Shown here one piece after another: positions 1 to 9,069 of a stretch of DNA of 64,000 nucleotides (positions are counted from its first letter, which is position 1; each line of letters begins with the position of its first letter). The position numbers were made by a program, and so were the translations under genes. Under the pieces are notes generated by a model, which had not been told where the DNA came from, ran no database searches, and saw only the letters and a program-made list of their open reading frames with translations. Source of the DNA: Mesorhizobium sp. 113-3-3 (lineage in GTDB: Bacteria > Pseudomonadota > Alphaproteobacteria > Rhizobiales > Rhizobiaceae); the NCBI RefSeq assembly GCF_016756495.1, contig NZ_AP023243.1:6700501-6764500 (forward strand). Direction: 5' to 3'.

Positions 1-1
1 C

Positions 2-283
2 GCATCCGTCGGGCCCGAGACGGAAGGCTTGGTTGTCGCAATCCTCGCCAGCCGCCCACATCCTGAACAAGGCTTTCGGACATGCCTGGGTGTCCTTCGC
101 CTGTTTCGCGATATCACACGCGACCGCGCCGAAGCCGTGTCAGCCCGCGCTGTCGAGATCGGTGGGCTGAACTGCAAGAGCATCGCCTCGCTTATCGCCA
201 ATCACAAGGCCGCAAGGCATTCCACCGAACCGACCGCCATCGTCGATCACGCCAATCTGCGTGGCCCCGATTACTTCCATTGA
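2..283 (+). CDS. istA: IstA transposase, C-terminal part (IS21)
   Basis: This is the last 93 codons of the IS21 DDE transposase IstA; the beginning lies before the window. The reading frame is open from base 2. The tail contains the characteristic RPHPEQGFRTCLGVLRLFR stretch typical of IstA C-termini, followed by a stop at 281-283. istB begins 12 bases later, the usual istAB arrangement. IstA and IstB act together to cut and join the element. It cannot be judged whether the full gene is intact. The N-terminal half of a related IstA is found on the minus strand near 46.7-47.6 kb. Confidence 0.85.
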   Translation, partial: ASVGPETEGLVVAILASRPHPEQGFRTCLGVLRLFRDITRDRAEAVSARAVEIGGLNCKSIASLIANHKAARHSTEPTAIVDHANLRGPDYFH

Positions 284-295
284 GGAGACATACCA

Positions 296-1051
296 ATGCT
301 CATCCATCCGACCATCGACATGCTGCGCGAACTCGGCCTTCATGGCATGGCCACCGCCTTCCAGGAGCTCGACGCACAATCCGAAGCACGCGGCCTCGAG
401 CATGGCGAATGGCTTGCCATGCTGCTCGAGCGCGAGGCTACCATGCGCCGCCAGAAGCGTTTCGAAGCCCGCGCCAGGGCTGCAAAACTTCGCCATGACG
501 CACAGATCGAGGATGCCGACTTTCGTGCCGCACGCGGTCTTGATCGCAATCTGTTCATGGCGCTCGCCGGCTGCGACTGGATCAGAAAGCATCACAGTCT
601 TCTCATCACCGGGCCGGCGGGCGTCGGCAAGAGCTGGCTGGCCTGTGCGCTTGGCCACAAAGCTTGCCGAGAGGATTTCTCCGTCGCCTATCACCGCGTT
701 CCCCGCCTGTTCGCCACGCTTGCCCTCGCGAGAGGCGACGGACGTTATGGCCGGATCCTCAAGCAACTCGCCAAAACCGACCTTCTCATTCTCGATGACT
801 GGGGACCCGAAAAACTCAATGATGACCAGCGGCGTGATGTGCTTGAGATCATTGAAGACCGCTACGAACGCCGATCGACAATCGTCACCAGCCAGCTGCC
901 CCTGGATCGCTGGTACGAGATCATTGCAAACCCAACTCTGGCCGATGCCATCCTGGACCGCCTCGTTCACAACGCCTATCGCATCGATCTCACCGGTGAA
1001 AGCATGCGAAAACAGCGCTCGCCAAGAGCCTCTGAAACAGCGCAAGCTTGA
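296..1051 (+). CDS. istB: IstB, IS21 transposition helper ATPase
   Basis: A 251-residue AAA+ ATPase of the DnaC/IstB family that helps IstA select and capture target DNA. The N-terminal helical IstB domain (about residues 1-90) is followed by a Walker A motif GPAGVGKSW near residue 104, a Walker B LLILDDWG near 160, and the segment TSQLPLDRWYEII typical of the family. Length matches usual IstB proteins (about 250). ATG start with GAGGAG upstream at about 282-287. It appears complete. It follows istA in the same direction. Confidence 0.95.
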   Translation: MLIHPTIDMLRELGLHGMATAFQELDAQSEARGLEHGEWLAMLLEREATMRRQKRFEARARAAKLRHDAQIEDADFRAARGLDRNLFMALAGCDWIRKHHSLLITGPAGVGKSWLACALGHKACREDFSVAYHRVPRLFATLALARGDGRYGRILKQLAKTDLLILDDWGPEKLNDDQRRDVLEIIEDRYERRSTIVTSQLPLDRWYEIIANPTLADAILDRLVHNAYRIDLTGESMRKQRSPRASETAQA

Positions 1052-1106
1052 CCTGAAACGAAACCCAATCCAAACATCAACGAGACCCAGGATCAGTCCG
1101 AAAAAT

Positions 1107-1200
1107 GGCCGGCTTCAAATCGGAACACCGGCCGGAATGAAATCGGAATGACTGGCCGGCTTCAAATCGGAATCGATGGCCGGCTTCGTCGGAATACGCA
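1107..1200 (+). repeat. IS21 subterminal repeats
   Basis: Imperfect short direct repeats built on GGCCGGCTTC-n-TCGGAAT, repeated about every 25 bases up to the element end. The same unit occurs at 47708-47803 at the outer end of the second IS21 copy. These are probably IstA binding sites. Confidence 0.7.
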
Positions 1201-1433
1201 TAAGAACGCCTACTCTGAACATTGCCGGTGCACTGGACGCCTGTACGCCTCCCACCCAAGCGCTCGAATTTCATTCAGCACTGCGTGAGTATGGGATAGA
1301 TTCGGTGGTCGTCGTCTACCCCGAGGAGGGGCATGGCGTACAAAGCTTTCCGGCCATCTTAGATTATGCGGCGCGAGTTGTTGGTTGGTTCGAGGAGCAT
1401 ATGCCATCCTCATCCCCTGCCGCCAAAAGATAA
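1201..1433 (+). pseudogene. Serine peptidase (S9 / alpha-beta hydrolase) C-terminal fragment
   Basis: Only the last ~77 residues of an alpha/beta-hydrolase peptidase of the S9 (acylaminoacyl peptidase-like) type remain. The fragment keeps the strand-loop with the acid residue (IAGALDACTPPTQ) and the catalytic His loop (YPEEGHGV), then a short C-terminal helix and a stop at 1431-1433. The nucleophile Ser region is missing because the IS21 terminus abuts the fragment at base 1200, so the gene was cut by that insertion. It cannot be functional alone. Confidence 0.75.
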
Positions 1434-1505
1434 ATGCCCTTGAGGCAAGGCACGCACAGCGCCATTTGGACGCCGCTGTGCCCCGTTTATGTATGCTTTG
1501 GGCGG

Positions 1506-1865
1506 GTGAAGCGACGCGCCGGCGCGGAGCTTTTGGCATTAGCGCAGCGCGAGCGAATCATCGAAGCTGACGTAGCTATAGTTTCGCCCGAAGCCGTCGG
1601 CCGGCCAATGCTCATGCTGGTGTATATCAATCTCGAACGCGATCGCACAGATATCCTTGATCGTTTCAAGCAAGCCGTTCGACGAACACCCGAGATTACG
1701 TGCGCATATAATGTGACGGGTGAAACCGATTTCGTTCTTGTAATCTCCGTAAGCGGGTATGGTGGAGTACGAGGCGTTGACCCGCCGCTTTTTTTTCGAG
1801 AATGCCGATATAAAGAAATTTAGCACGATGGTCGCTATGGAACGCACCAAGGTGCTGTGCCAATT
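1506..1865 (+). pseudogene. Lrp/AsnC-family regulator, broken
   Basis: The segment is close to the intact AsnC protein encoded at 10945-11409: the stretch IIEADVAIVSPEAVGRP aligns with its counterpart VIQADVSVISPDAVGRP, and the ligand-binding RAM domain continues through RRTPEITCAYNVTGETDFV. The N-terminal helix-turn-helix is gone. Near base 1757 the frame is lost; a second frame continues with MVEYEALTRRFFFENADI and KKFSTMVAMERTK, completing the RAM domain. Loss of the DNA-binding part plus a frameshift makes it dead. It sits upstream of, and opposite to, the M20 gene at 2219-3424, and may once have regulated it. Confidence 0.8.
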
Positions 1866-2218
1866 GGCGAATAGGAGTCATGCCAATCACGCAGTTGTCT
1901 CGGATGCCAGGAGATTGTCTTCCCATTAGGCGGCATCAAATCCGGTTTGCATATTGGTCCAGTAGTGGAAGACCCGAATCAGGCAGCATTGGCGGCTGCT
2001 CGTCAAGGGAGTAGCCATGGCGCTGCCGTTTGCCGACACCGCGGCCATGCAGCTTCACCTCCACGAGATCAGCCGCCATGTGGCGCGAGGCGCACGCCGT
2101 GCTGCAGCTTACAAAAGCCGAGAAGGCACGCGCGAAGTATGAGCGCCAAACCAAGCTCGTTTGAAGTCCTCAACCGATAACGCTGATCAGAAAAAATCGC
2201 CGCTGCCGCCCTAATGTT
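1866..2218. other. Gene-free stretch
   Basis: About 350 bases between the dead AsnC gene and the stop of the M20 gene. Only short frames with no recognisable family are present. No clear promoter, terminator or IS end was seen. Confidence 0.5.
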
Positions 2219-3424
2219 TTATACGATACGTGATGGTTGAGCCACCCTGAAAGTATCTTCGCCCAGTATTTTTTCGACAAGGCTTAACCAGTAGGATGTC
2301 CCGTAAGCAGCCGACTCGTCATTGAAGTCAAACGACGGATGATGAAGTGCAGCGCTGTCTCCGTTACCACAGAACACGAAAGTGCCGGGCCGTACCTGTG
2401 ACATTGTCGCAAAGTCCTCACCCAGGAGGGTCGGAGGGGTCTCCTCGATATTGTTGCCGACGATTTCCTGGGCAGCTGTGAGTGCAACTGCCGTCTGAGC
2501 CGGGCTATTGTAGACACATCCGTGGTCTGGCTCGAATTTCACGTCAATCCTTGCTCCGCTAGCCAGGGCGACGCCGGATGCCACTTCCCGCACCCGATTC
2601 TTGATCAGTTGATGTACATCCGGGGATAAGGTGCGCAAGCTACCACGCAGCTCCACTTTTTCAGCAATGACCCTGTGGGTGCCGCCGCCGTGTATTTCCT
2701 GAAACGTCATATTGGCGGCTTCGAGAGCATTTACATTCTGTGAGGTGATCTGCTGTAGCGAATTGAGAAGCTGAGCCGTCACCATAATGGCATCAATAGC
2801 CAGATGTGCCCTGCCCGGATGACCGCTGCGGCCTTCAATCCGTATTTCGATGCTGTCCGTTGCGGCCATTACAGCACCGGCCCTAATGCCGATCGTGCCA
2901 ATCGGCAGTCCGGGCAATGTATGCATGCCGTAAATCTGCTCGATCTCAAACCGATCCATCAGGCGATCCTCGAGCATCGCGATAGCCCCTGCCCCAATCT
3001 CCTCAGCCGGTTGGAAGATCAACACAACAGTGCCCGCGAAATCTCTGTCTTGCGAGAGGCACTTTGCGGCGCCAAGCAACATAGCAGTATGCCCGTCATG
3101 ACCACAGGCGTGCATTACGCCTTCATGCTTCGACGCGTAGGGCAGGTTGGTCGTTTCGTGGATAGGTAATGCATCCATATCCGCACGCAGACCTATGACC
3201 TTGGTCCTACCGTCGGGTACCGCGTGGTTGCCTCTGATAACAGCCACAACGCCGGTCTTGCCAACTCCGGTTGTCACTTCGTCGCAACCGAACGCGCGTA
3301 GCTGCTCTGCCACGAAAGTCGCGGTGCGGTTCTCCTCAAAGCCGAGTTCCGGATGGGCATGGAGGTCTCGGCGCCACTCCACGATGTCTTTTTGTATGGC
3401 GGCAACTCGGTCGAGAACTGGCAT
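2219..3424 (-). CDS. M20D amidohydrolase (hippurate hydrolase-like)
   Basis: A 401-residue metal-dependent amidohydrolase of peptidase family M20, subfamily D (hippuricase / IAA-amino-acid hydrolase group), which splits N-acyl amino acids. Metal-binding motifs are in place: RADMDALPI near 80-88, HACGHDGH at about 105-112 (with the subfamily Cys107), QPAEE at 137-141, MHT near 167, and a late His in ALHHPSF. A dimerisation (lid) domain lies at about 185-300. ATG start with AGAAGG upstream. The class III aminotransferase 3506-4906 lies upstream on the same strand with an 81-bp gap, so the two are probably co-transcribed. The exact acyl substrate cannot be told. I see no signal peptide, so it is cytoplasmic. 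Confidence 0.88.
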   Translation of the reverse strand: MPVLDRVAAIQKDIVEWRRDLHAHPELGFEENRTATFVAEQLRAFGCDEVTTGVGKTGVVAVIRGNHAVPDGRTKVIGLRADMDALPIHETTNLPYASKHEGVMHACGHDGHTAMLLGAAKCLSQDRDFAGTVVLIFQPAEEIGAGAIAMLEDRLMDRFEIEQIYGMHTLPGLPIGTIGIRAGAVMAATDSIEIRIEGRSGHPGRAHLAIDAIMVTAQLLNSLQQITSQNVNALEAANMTFQEIHGGGTHRVIAEKVELRGSLRTLSPDVHQLIKNRVREVASGVALASGARIDVKFEPDHGCVYNSPAQTAVALTAAQEIVGNNIEETPPTLLGEDFATMSQVRPGTFVFCGNGDSAALHHPSFDFNDESAAYGTSYWLSLVEKILGEDTFRVAQPSRIV

Positions 3425-3505
3425 ATTGGTCTAACCTTCTAATAGCGATCAGCTCATGTTCCCTCGACCGGCTGGAGCGTGCCGACCAAGGGAGATGGCG
3501 GGACC

Positions 3506-4906
3506 TTACAAAGCTTCAAACCTTTCGCGCGCAAGCTCGTCCATGACAGAGCGGGCAGCCATTTCTGCGATCGCGACAATCTCTTCCACTTCGCCCTTCG
3601 TCGCGACCAACGGTGGTGCGAAGCCCAGAATGTCACCGTGAGGCATGGCACGCGCAATCAATCCCCTCTCCCGGGCGGCTTTCGAGATCCGCGCGCCAAT
3701 TTTCAGTGATGGGTCAAACCGCTTGCGGTTGTCACGGTCAGCAACGAACTCGACTGCGCCCATAAGCCCGACGCCTCTAACTTCTCCCACAATCGGAAGC
3801 TGCGCGAACCTTTCCTGCAACTGAGCCTGGAAGAAAGCGCCGACATCGCGGGCGTTGCCGGGCAAGTCTTCCTGCTCGACGATGTCGAGGACTGCATTGG
3901 CCGCGGCCGCGCCGATCGGATGTCCAGAGTAGGTATAACCATGGGAGAATGCTCCGACGCGGTCGGCGCCCTCTTCGAGCACCTTATAGACCTTTTCGCT
4001 GATGATCGCCGCGGAGAGCGGGAAGTAAGCTGAGGTTAAGCCCTTCGCTACCGTGATGAGGTCCGGCTTGATCCCGTAGTGGAGGCACCCGAACATCGAG
4101 CCGGTACGGCCGAACCCGGTAATAACCTCATCGGCGATCAGCAACACATCATGCTTGCTGAGTACCGGCTGAATCGCCTGCCAGTAACCTTCTGGCGGCG
4201 GCGTAATGCCGCCGGTCCCAAGCACTGGCTCAGCAATAAAACCGCCGACGTTGTCGGGTCCGAGCCGTTCGATCAGCTGGTCAAGTTCCTCTGCACGCCG
4301 CGCAGAGAATTCAAGTTCGGTTTCGCCAGGCTGGCCGCCCCAATAGTGATGCGGTACACCCGTATGGACGATTTGAGGCAACGGAAGGTCCATGTGGTCG
4401 TGGTAGAAGCTCATGCCAGTCATCGAGCCGGAAACCACGCTGCAGCCATGGTATCCGCGCTCACGCGATATGATCTTCTTTTTGGTCGGCTTGCCTCGAA
4501 GATTGTTGTAGTACCAGACAAGCTTTGCCTGAGTTTCGTTCGCGTCCGAACCCGACATGCCATAGAAGACCTTGCTCATTTTGCCGGGCGCCATTTTAAC
4601 GAGCCTGTCGGACAGGATCGCAAGCTCGTCAGTGGTATGGGCGGCGTAGGAGTGATAGTACGCGAGACGGTGAGCCTGGCGTGAAATTGCATCCGCCACT
4701 TCCGTTCGGCCATAGCCGACATTGACGCAATAGAGGCCGGCAAACCCGTCGATGAGCTCGTTTCCGTGGGCGTCTTGGATTCTGATCCCCTTGCCGGTCT
4801 CCACGATTGTGGGCTCGCCCAGCTTACCGCTCGCGAAATCCTTGAGCTGTGTAAAAGGATGCAGAACGGCGTTTCTGTCCTTGCGACCAATTTCGAGGAT
4901 ATCCAT
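3506..4906 (-). CDS. Class III PLP-dependent aminotransferase
   Basis: A 466-residue omega-amino acid:pyruvate-type aminotransferase that moves a terminal amino group to a keto acid. Fold-type I features are clear: SGSDANETQAKL near 118-129, the aromatic/His pair RGYHG at 150-154, the PLP-binding Asp in LLIADEVITGFGRTG (D259), and the Schiff-base Lys in TVAKGLTSAYFPLS (K288). Length is normal for the family. ATG start with AAAGGAATT upstream. It precedes the M20D amidohydrolase in the same direction, suggesting hydrolysis of an N-acyl compound followed by transamination. From memory it resembles NGR234 y4uB, not verified. It could act on beta-alanine, GABA, diaminobutyrate or a related amine. 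Confidence 0.88.
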   Translation of the reverse strand: MDILEIGRKDRNAVLHPFTQLKDFASGKLGEPTIVETGKGIRIQDAHGNELIDGFAGLYCVNVGYGRTEVADAISRQAHRLAYYHSYAAHTTDELAILSDRLVKMAPGKMSKVFYGMSGSDANETQAKLVWYYNNLRGKPTKKKIISRERGYHGCSVVSGSMTGMSFYHDHMDLPLPQIVHTGVPHHYWGGQPGETELEFSARRAEELDQLIERLGPDNVGGFIAEPVLGTGGITPPPEGYWQAIQPVLSKHDVLLIADEVITGFGRTGSMFGCLHYGIKPDLITVAKGLTSAYFPLSAAIISEKVYKVLEEGADRVGAFSHGYTYSGHPIGAAAANAVLDIVEQEDLPGNARDVGAFFQAQLQERFAQLPIVGEVRGVGLMGAVEFVADRDNRKRFDPSLKIGARISKAARERGLIARAMPHGDILGFAPPLVATKGEVEEIVAIAEMAARSVMDELARERFEAL

Positions 4907-6101
4907 CTCAATTCCTTTAAATGCTACCGACGATAGACTCCCCGGATCAATTTCTCGGTAGCTATCAAGTTCTTAGAGGCTAAACTGCAGCGGCGAAGGG
5001 CGGTAGAGGTATTCTGTCGGCCTCAAGCATAATTCCTGCAATTTTCGGGGTGTTTACGCATACCAAAGGTCAAAATGTCCGAATTTAGTCTCATACGCGG
5101 CGTGGGGCGCAGCTGCTAGATCAGTGCGGAATTTGGTTTCCGTAGGGCCGAGGCAGCGCGCGACTTCCTGGGCTCTCCCTGATCCCTGACCTCTTGTGCC
5201 TTCAAGAGCTTGTGGTTGCCGCGGCACCGTTCGCATCGCAGCATGGAGGCGCTGACCAGGCTGCATGCGGTCCGGCACGGTCGCCGCTCACACCATAGAA
5301 GCGTTTCTGGGAGCGAGCGTGGGCTTCGCCACCACATGTTGTCGAGCCCGAAAGCTGCTCGGGCTAAGGCCCCTCCGATGGCGCTCCCTAGCTTCTCAAT
5401 GGCCGGAACCGAGGGGCCAGTCCACTCCAACGTGCTCGCCTAGGGGAGCAGTGCCTGGTATCGACCGCGATGTTGTTGTGTTCGCTGAACCCGTTTCTTC
5501 GCGGACTGGCAGCTGATGATCCGGTGAGTTCAGTCGGACGGTGATACCTATCAGAACGTAGGCTAAAACGATGACTCCCATCGCGGTTAGTCCGCTGATG
5601 TATTGCTTTGCAGAAGGTTTGGCCATAATTGGCAGTCCTTTGCGAGTTCAGGAAAGCCCGCTGTCATACAACAAGTTAGCGCGCGCCGATTTTACCCGAC
5701 TACGGCTGATGCACCGGACTCCCGGCCGGAATTGCAATCCTTTGGCACGGCGATAGTGTGGCCGCCTTCCTACTGCTTTGTGTTTCTGGCGGCATGGGCG
5801 TAAAGCATATAGGAGTTTTTTCTCTTCATCGAGCAATTGCAATTTGCTGCCGCGAGGTTGAAGCAGATTACCGCGTCTGTCGGCTGAGCACTGCTTCCAA
5901 GCTATCAGATCCCGCCTATGCGGAGGTATTGCATCTCGAGGTAGTCCTCTAGGCTTGGACCTCGCGAAGAGCATCCTGCCAGCGGAGAGGAACTCTCCGG
6001 TAGGCGCGCCGTCGCGGTTTCCTTTACCACGAGCACTTTACGCTGCAGCCGCCGGTGCGTTTGTGTCAGATTCCTAGACGCCGAACACAAGCTGTGCATG
6101 A
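4907..6101. other. 1.2-kb stretch without a convincing gene
   Basis: Apart from the weak small-membrane-protein frame listed separately, only short overlapping frames are present, with no domain I recognise. It reads like decayed coding DNA between the aminotransferase and the MFS pseudogene. Confidence 0.5.
5396..5626 (-). CDS. Possible small membrane protein or gene fragment
   Basis: A 76-codon frame starting with ATG. Residues about 8-32 form one hydrophobic segment (YISGLTAMGVIVLAYVLIG), followed by a polar, low-complexity tail. A weak AAAGGA lies 8-13 bases before the start. It may be a real small membrane protein or the N-terminus of a lost membrane sensor whose remaining domains are gone. 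No family is recognised and neighbours give no hint. Treat as tentative. Confidence 0.25.
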   Translation of the reverse strand: MAKPSAKQYISGLTAMGVIVLAYVLIGITVRLNSPDHQLPVREETGSANTTTSRSIPGTAPLGEHVGVDWPLGSGH

Positions 6102-7727
6102 TCAGTGGCGTGGAAAATAAGGCGTCGATTGCTCGGGCTTGCGAGTCTGGCCTGTGGAACGCTCGATCAAAAGCGTCTTCTGAGGTGGAAATTCGCCAAT
6201 GTGCAAGTCCAGAAAACGCTTGTCCAATTCCTGATCCGCTGTCGTGAGGCGATGGTTCAGACGAAGGTAGTCTGTCCAGGTCGGCGTGCTAAATGTTTCT
6301 GTCCATTGCACGGGTCTCTGGAGGTTGCGTTGCAGTGTCCAATGCCTTGCGCCGACGCGGGTCTGCACGTGCCGACGCTCGCGCATGAGCTCCAGGAAGG
6401 CCCCGACGTTCTCTTCAGGGATCAAGTATTCTACCTTGACGACGATGGGACCGCTTCTCGGCTTAAGATGATGCGAGATTGCCGGTGCGTCGAATTCATT
6501 CAATGGATCGGGCTCGGGCCGCCGCGTTCGCGTAAAGGAAACAGGACGCCCGATGCAGCGACGAGCAACAGAGCACCTGCGGAACCCTCCAGCCCCAAGG
6601 TGAGGGAATGGTTCTGCGCCACCATACCCCACACCCAGCTGCCGGCGGCCATGCCGCCATCTGCCAAGGCATAGTAGATCGAGATGGTGCGCCCCACGAC
6701 CCAGCGCGGGCTCGCCAGTTGCACACTCACGTCAAGCCCGGACCAGGCAGTGACCCAACCCGCGCCGCCCAAGGCGAGCGCAATTCCGGCCACTGCACTC
6801 GAAGAGGTCAACGCAAGGGAAAGGGAGCACGCCGCGCAGGCGACGCACGACATTCAAGTTCCGTCTCAATAGGCTATTTGAGATGCCGGCTATGACGGCG
6901 CCCGTCCCGAAGCCGGCCATTAGAGTGCCATAGGCGGGCGGTCCGCCTCCAAGCTGATCGCGGACAACCAGGGGCAGCAGCGCGAGTATGGCGACGCTCG
7001 CCAGGCCAAAGAGGGTTCCGCGGGCGATCGCCGCCTTGATCTCCGATGACATGGCCGTGAAGCGGAGCCCGTCATAGATCGCCGTCCTCATCGACTCACG
7101 CGGTAGAGGCGAGGAGCGAACCTTCCACTTGCAGTGCCATACCGTGCCTAGAGGTACCAGGTAGCTAAGTGTGGTTACGGCGAAAGCTGTCAGGAGGCCA
7201 AAAGAGGCAACCACGATGCCGCCGAGTGCCGGGCCAACGGTCCGGACAGCGTTAAAACCTACGGAGAGGAGGGTAACGGCAGCGGGAACCTCGCGTCGGC
7301 TCACCATATCGCCAACCGAGGCTAGCCAGGCGGGATCATTGAGAGCACCGCCGCACGCGATCAAGAAGGTCAAGCCGAGGATCATCCACGGACTGACAAA
7401 GCCCAGCGCCACAGCAGCGGTCAGCATCGCAGAGGCTATTACCATCAGGCAGCGGCCAGCGAACATCACCCGGCGACGGCTGAAATTGTCGGCGATGGCC
7501 CCGGCGAATACGGACAGAACGAAGGCTGGCAACGTCGATGACGCCGTAACCAGCGCTACCATCAAATCGGAAGTCGAGACCGTTGCCATCAGCCAGCTGA
7601 TGGCAACAATCTGCATCAACCAGCCGAGACTAGAAACCTGGGTGGCGAGCCAGATAGAACGAAAGGTTCGATTTTTGAGCGGCGCAAGGGTCGTTGGATC
7701 CGCGTCTCGGCCCGCGAAACTGCTCAT
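6102..7727 (-). pseudogene. MFS exporter (MFS_3/EntS type) with C-terminal ABM-like domain, frameshifted
   Basis: The N-terminal ~270 residues (7727 down to about 6860) are a good MFS exporter: LKNRTFRSIWLATQVSSLGW at the start, loop DNFSRRRVMFAGR after TM2, then further helices. The frame is lost near 6850; helices 8-12 continue in a second frame (LALGGAGWVTAWSGLDVSVQ, then RTISIYYALADGGMAAGS), and near 6520 a third frame carries the cytoplasmic tail (VEYLIPEENVGAFLELM, then ARHWTLQRNLQRPVQW), an antibiotic-monooxygenase-like domain often fused to this MFS group. At least two frameshifts are needed, so the gene is dead or the sequence has errors. If intact it would export a small molecule or siderophore. 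Confidence 0.8.
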
Positions 7728-8619
7728 TCAATCTGCCCTTTGCTCATGTTACATTTGTCACATCGCTCTACAGCGAGGAGTTGCCGCCACTGCATGAAAC
7801 CAGCCCGACAGGAGACCAAGCTCGCTGCCGGGCTGGCACGCCTTGGGAGGTGGCGTAAGTCGGGTCCTTTGCACATAAAGTCCCGGTTGTACCCGGGCAG
7901 CTTCTTGATCCTTGTCCCCCGCAACTACTCGTGCGAAACATCATTTTCGCCCCAACCGAATTTCGGGCGTACCGTCGTGACGGTCCCATTATCAGACCTT
8001 GGATCGCAACCTGCCGCCATCTGCGACGCCTCAAATCCGCTTGCAATACTCAACACAGTGTGGGTTCGACCGCGCGTAGCCGCGCATGACTGTCCGTCCA
8101 CCTGGCTGCGGGGAACGAACCACTCAGCGCCCGCTTGGCGAAGATAGCAGCGTCGAACGAGCAGTTCGCGCGAATCTTCCGGGATAGACGCGGATATTCG
8201 GCGTTCGGTAGCTGTCTACGCAGAAAATCGGCATCTTCTTCGCCAACCTTAAATTAGAGCAGGCGAACACGTTGGTTCAGCCCTCTACTGCGCGAACCTG
8301 ACTAATGTTGTCCCGCTAGGGTGAGCCACGCAAACTCGTATAAGGCGGTGCGGGTCGTACTCGATCCTCAATTCTTCGACGGTACGGCGTGCGGTGGCCG
8401 CGGAACAGATATCGAGGCATCCCTCGCGAAGCGGCCGTCAGGTCTTCACAAGGTGTTCTGGGCGGATTGCCTCGCACGATGTACTCCCGGTTTTCGGCCG
8501 CGATAGCTACGTGTCCGCCATCAGCAGCTGGTCGTCCGGTCGGCGAGGCATGGGGCTCCCGCGCTACCCGCATGCTGATCGCGATGTGTCCACTCACAAG
8601 TGAAGTCAATCTACTGCTG
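7728..8619. other. 0.9-kb stretch without a recognisable gene
   Basis: Only short overlapping frames on both strands with no family that I recognise. It lies between two MFS pseudogenes and is probably decayed DNA. Confidence 0.45.
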
Positions 8620-8977
8620 CTAAAAAACGGAACCGGCGGCCAGCACTTCCGACACGAACTCCACCCAGCGCTGGTTCGTCGAGGTACACATTGCCACGGC
8701 TCCGATGAGAGACCTGCGCCAGTGGTATAAGCCCCATTTCCGGGCGACGCGATCGATCATAGATGGCACAAAAAGAGTGCCGATCAGCGCCATCACTGAA
8801 ATCACTGCATATAGCAACGACACTTGTCGCTCGCTACCCAGCAAGTCGTAAGCCTGGATCGGCATTACTTAGCACCAGCGCGCGTGACATTAGGAAGAGG
8901 GTCGCGAATGTCCGCAGTCCCCCGGTTTGACCCGGTCGATCCAAATTGGCCGTTTCACGCTGCTGGTTGCTGAGCAT
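8620..8977 (-). pseudogene. MFS transporter N-terminal fragment
   Basis: Two frames on the minus strand together give the first ~120 residues of an MFS transporter. The first (ATG at 8977) reads LRTFATLFLMSRALVLSN, a typical TM1. After a frameshift near 8870 the second reads IQAYDLLGSERQVSLLYAVI and then VPSMIDRVARKWG, i.e. TM2 and the cytoplasmic loop 2-3. The rest of the protein is absent. It lies downstream of the M24 gene on the same strand and may be the remains of its partner transporter. Confidence 0.65.
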
Positions 8978-9069
8978 AAAAGCTCTCCCGCAGATCGTGC
9001 TCAGACCAGCGAGAGGTATCCAATTGGATGACGAGATTGCCTCCGCCAAGTGCGGCGGTCGTCGTGATG

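Larger units (their letters stand above)
1..1200 (+). mobile_element. IS21-family element, right part only
   Basis: The end of istA, a full istB and the right terminus lie here; the left part is outside the window. The right end carries four imperfect copies of a short unit beginning GGCCGGCTTC and ending TCGGAAT, the last followed by ACGCA at 1196-1200, which I take as the terminus. The outer end of the second IS21 copy at 47803 ends the same way (GGAATCCGCA), supporting the boundary. The element sits directly against a truncated peptidase gene. Confidence 0.85.

Noticed and set aside
5630..5644. TGGCAGTCCTTTGCG looked like a sigma54 (-24/-12) promoter
   Set aside because: The GG and GC pairs are one base too close for the sigma54 spacing and no gene follows on that strand.
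6105..6674. Plus-strand frame of 189 codons
   Set aside because: Antisense to the MFS pseudogene tail, which has a clear family match.
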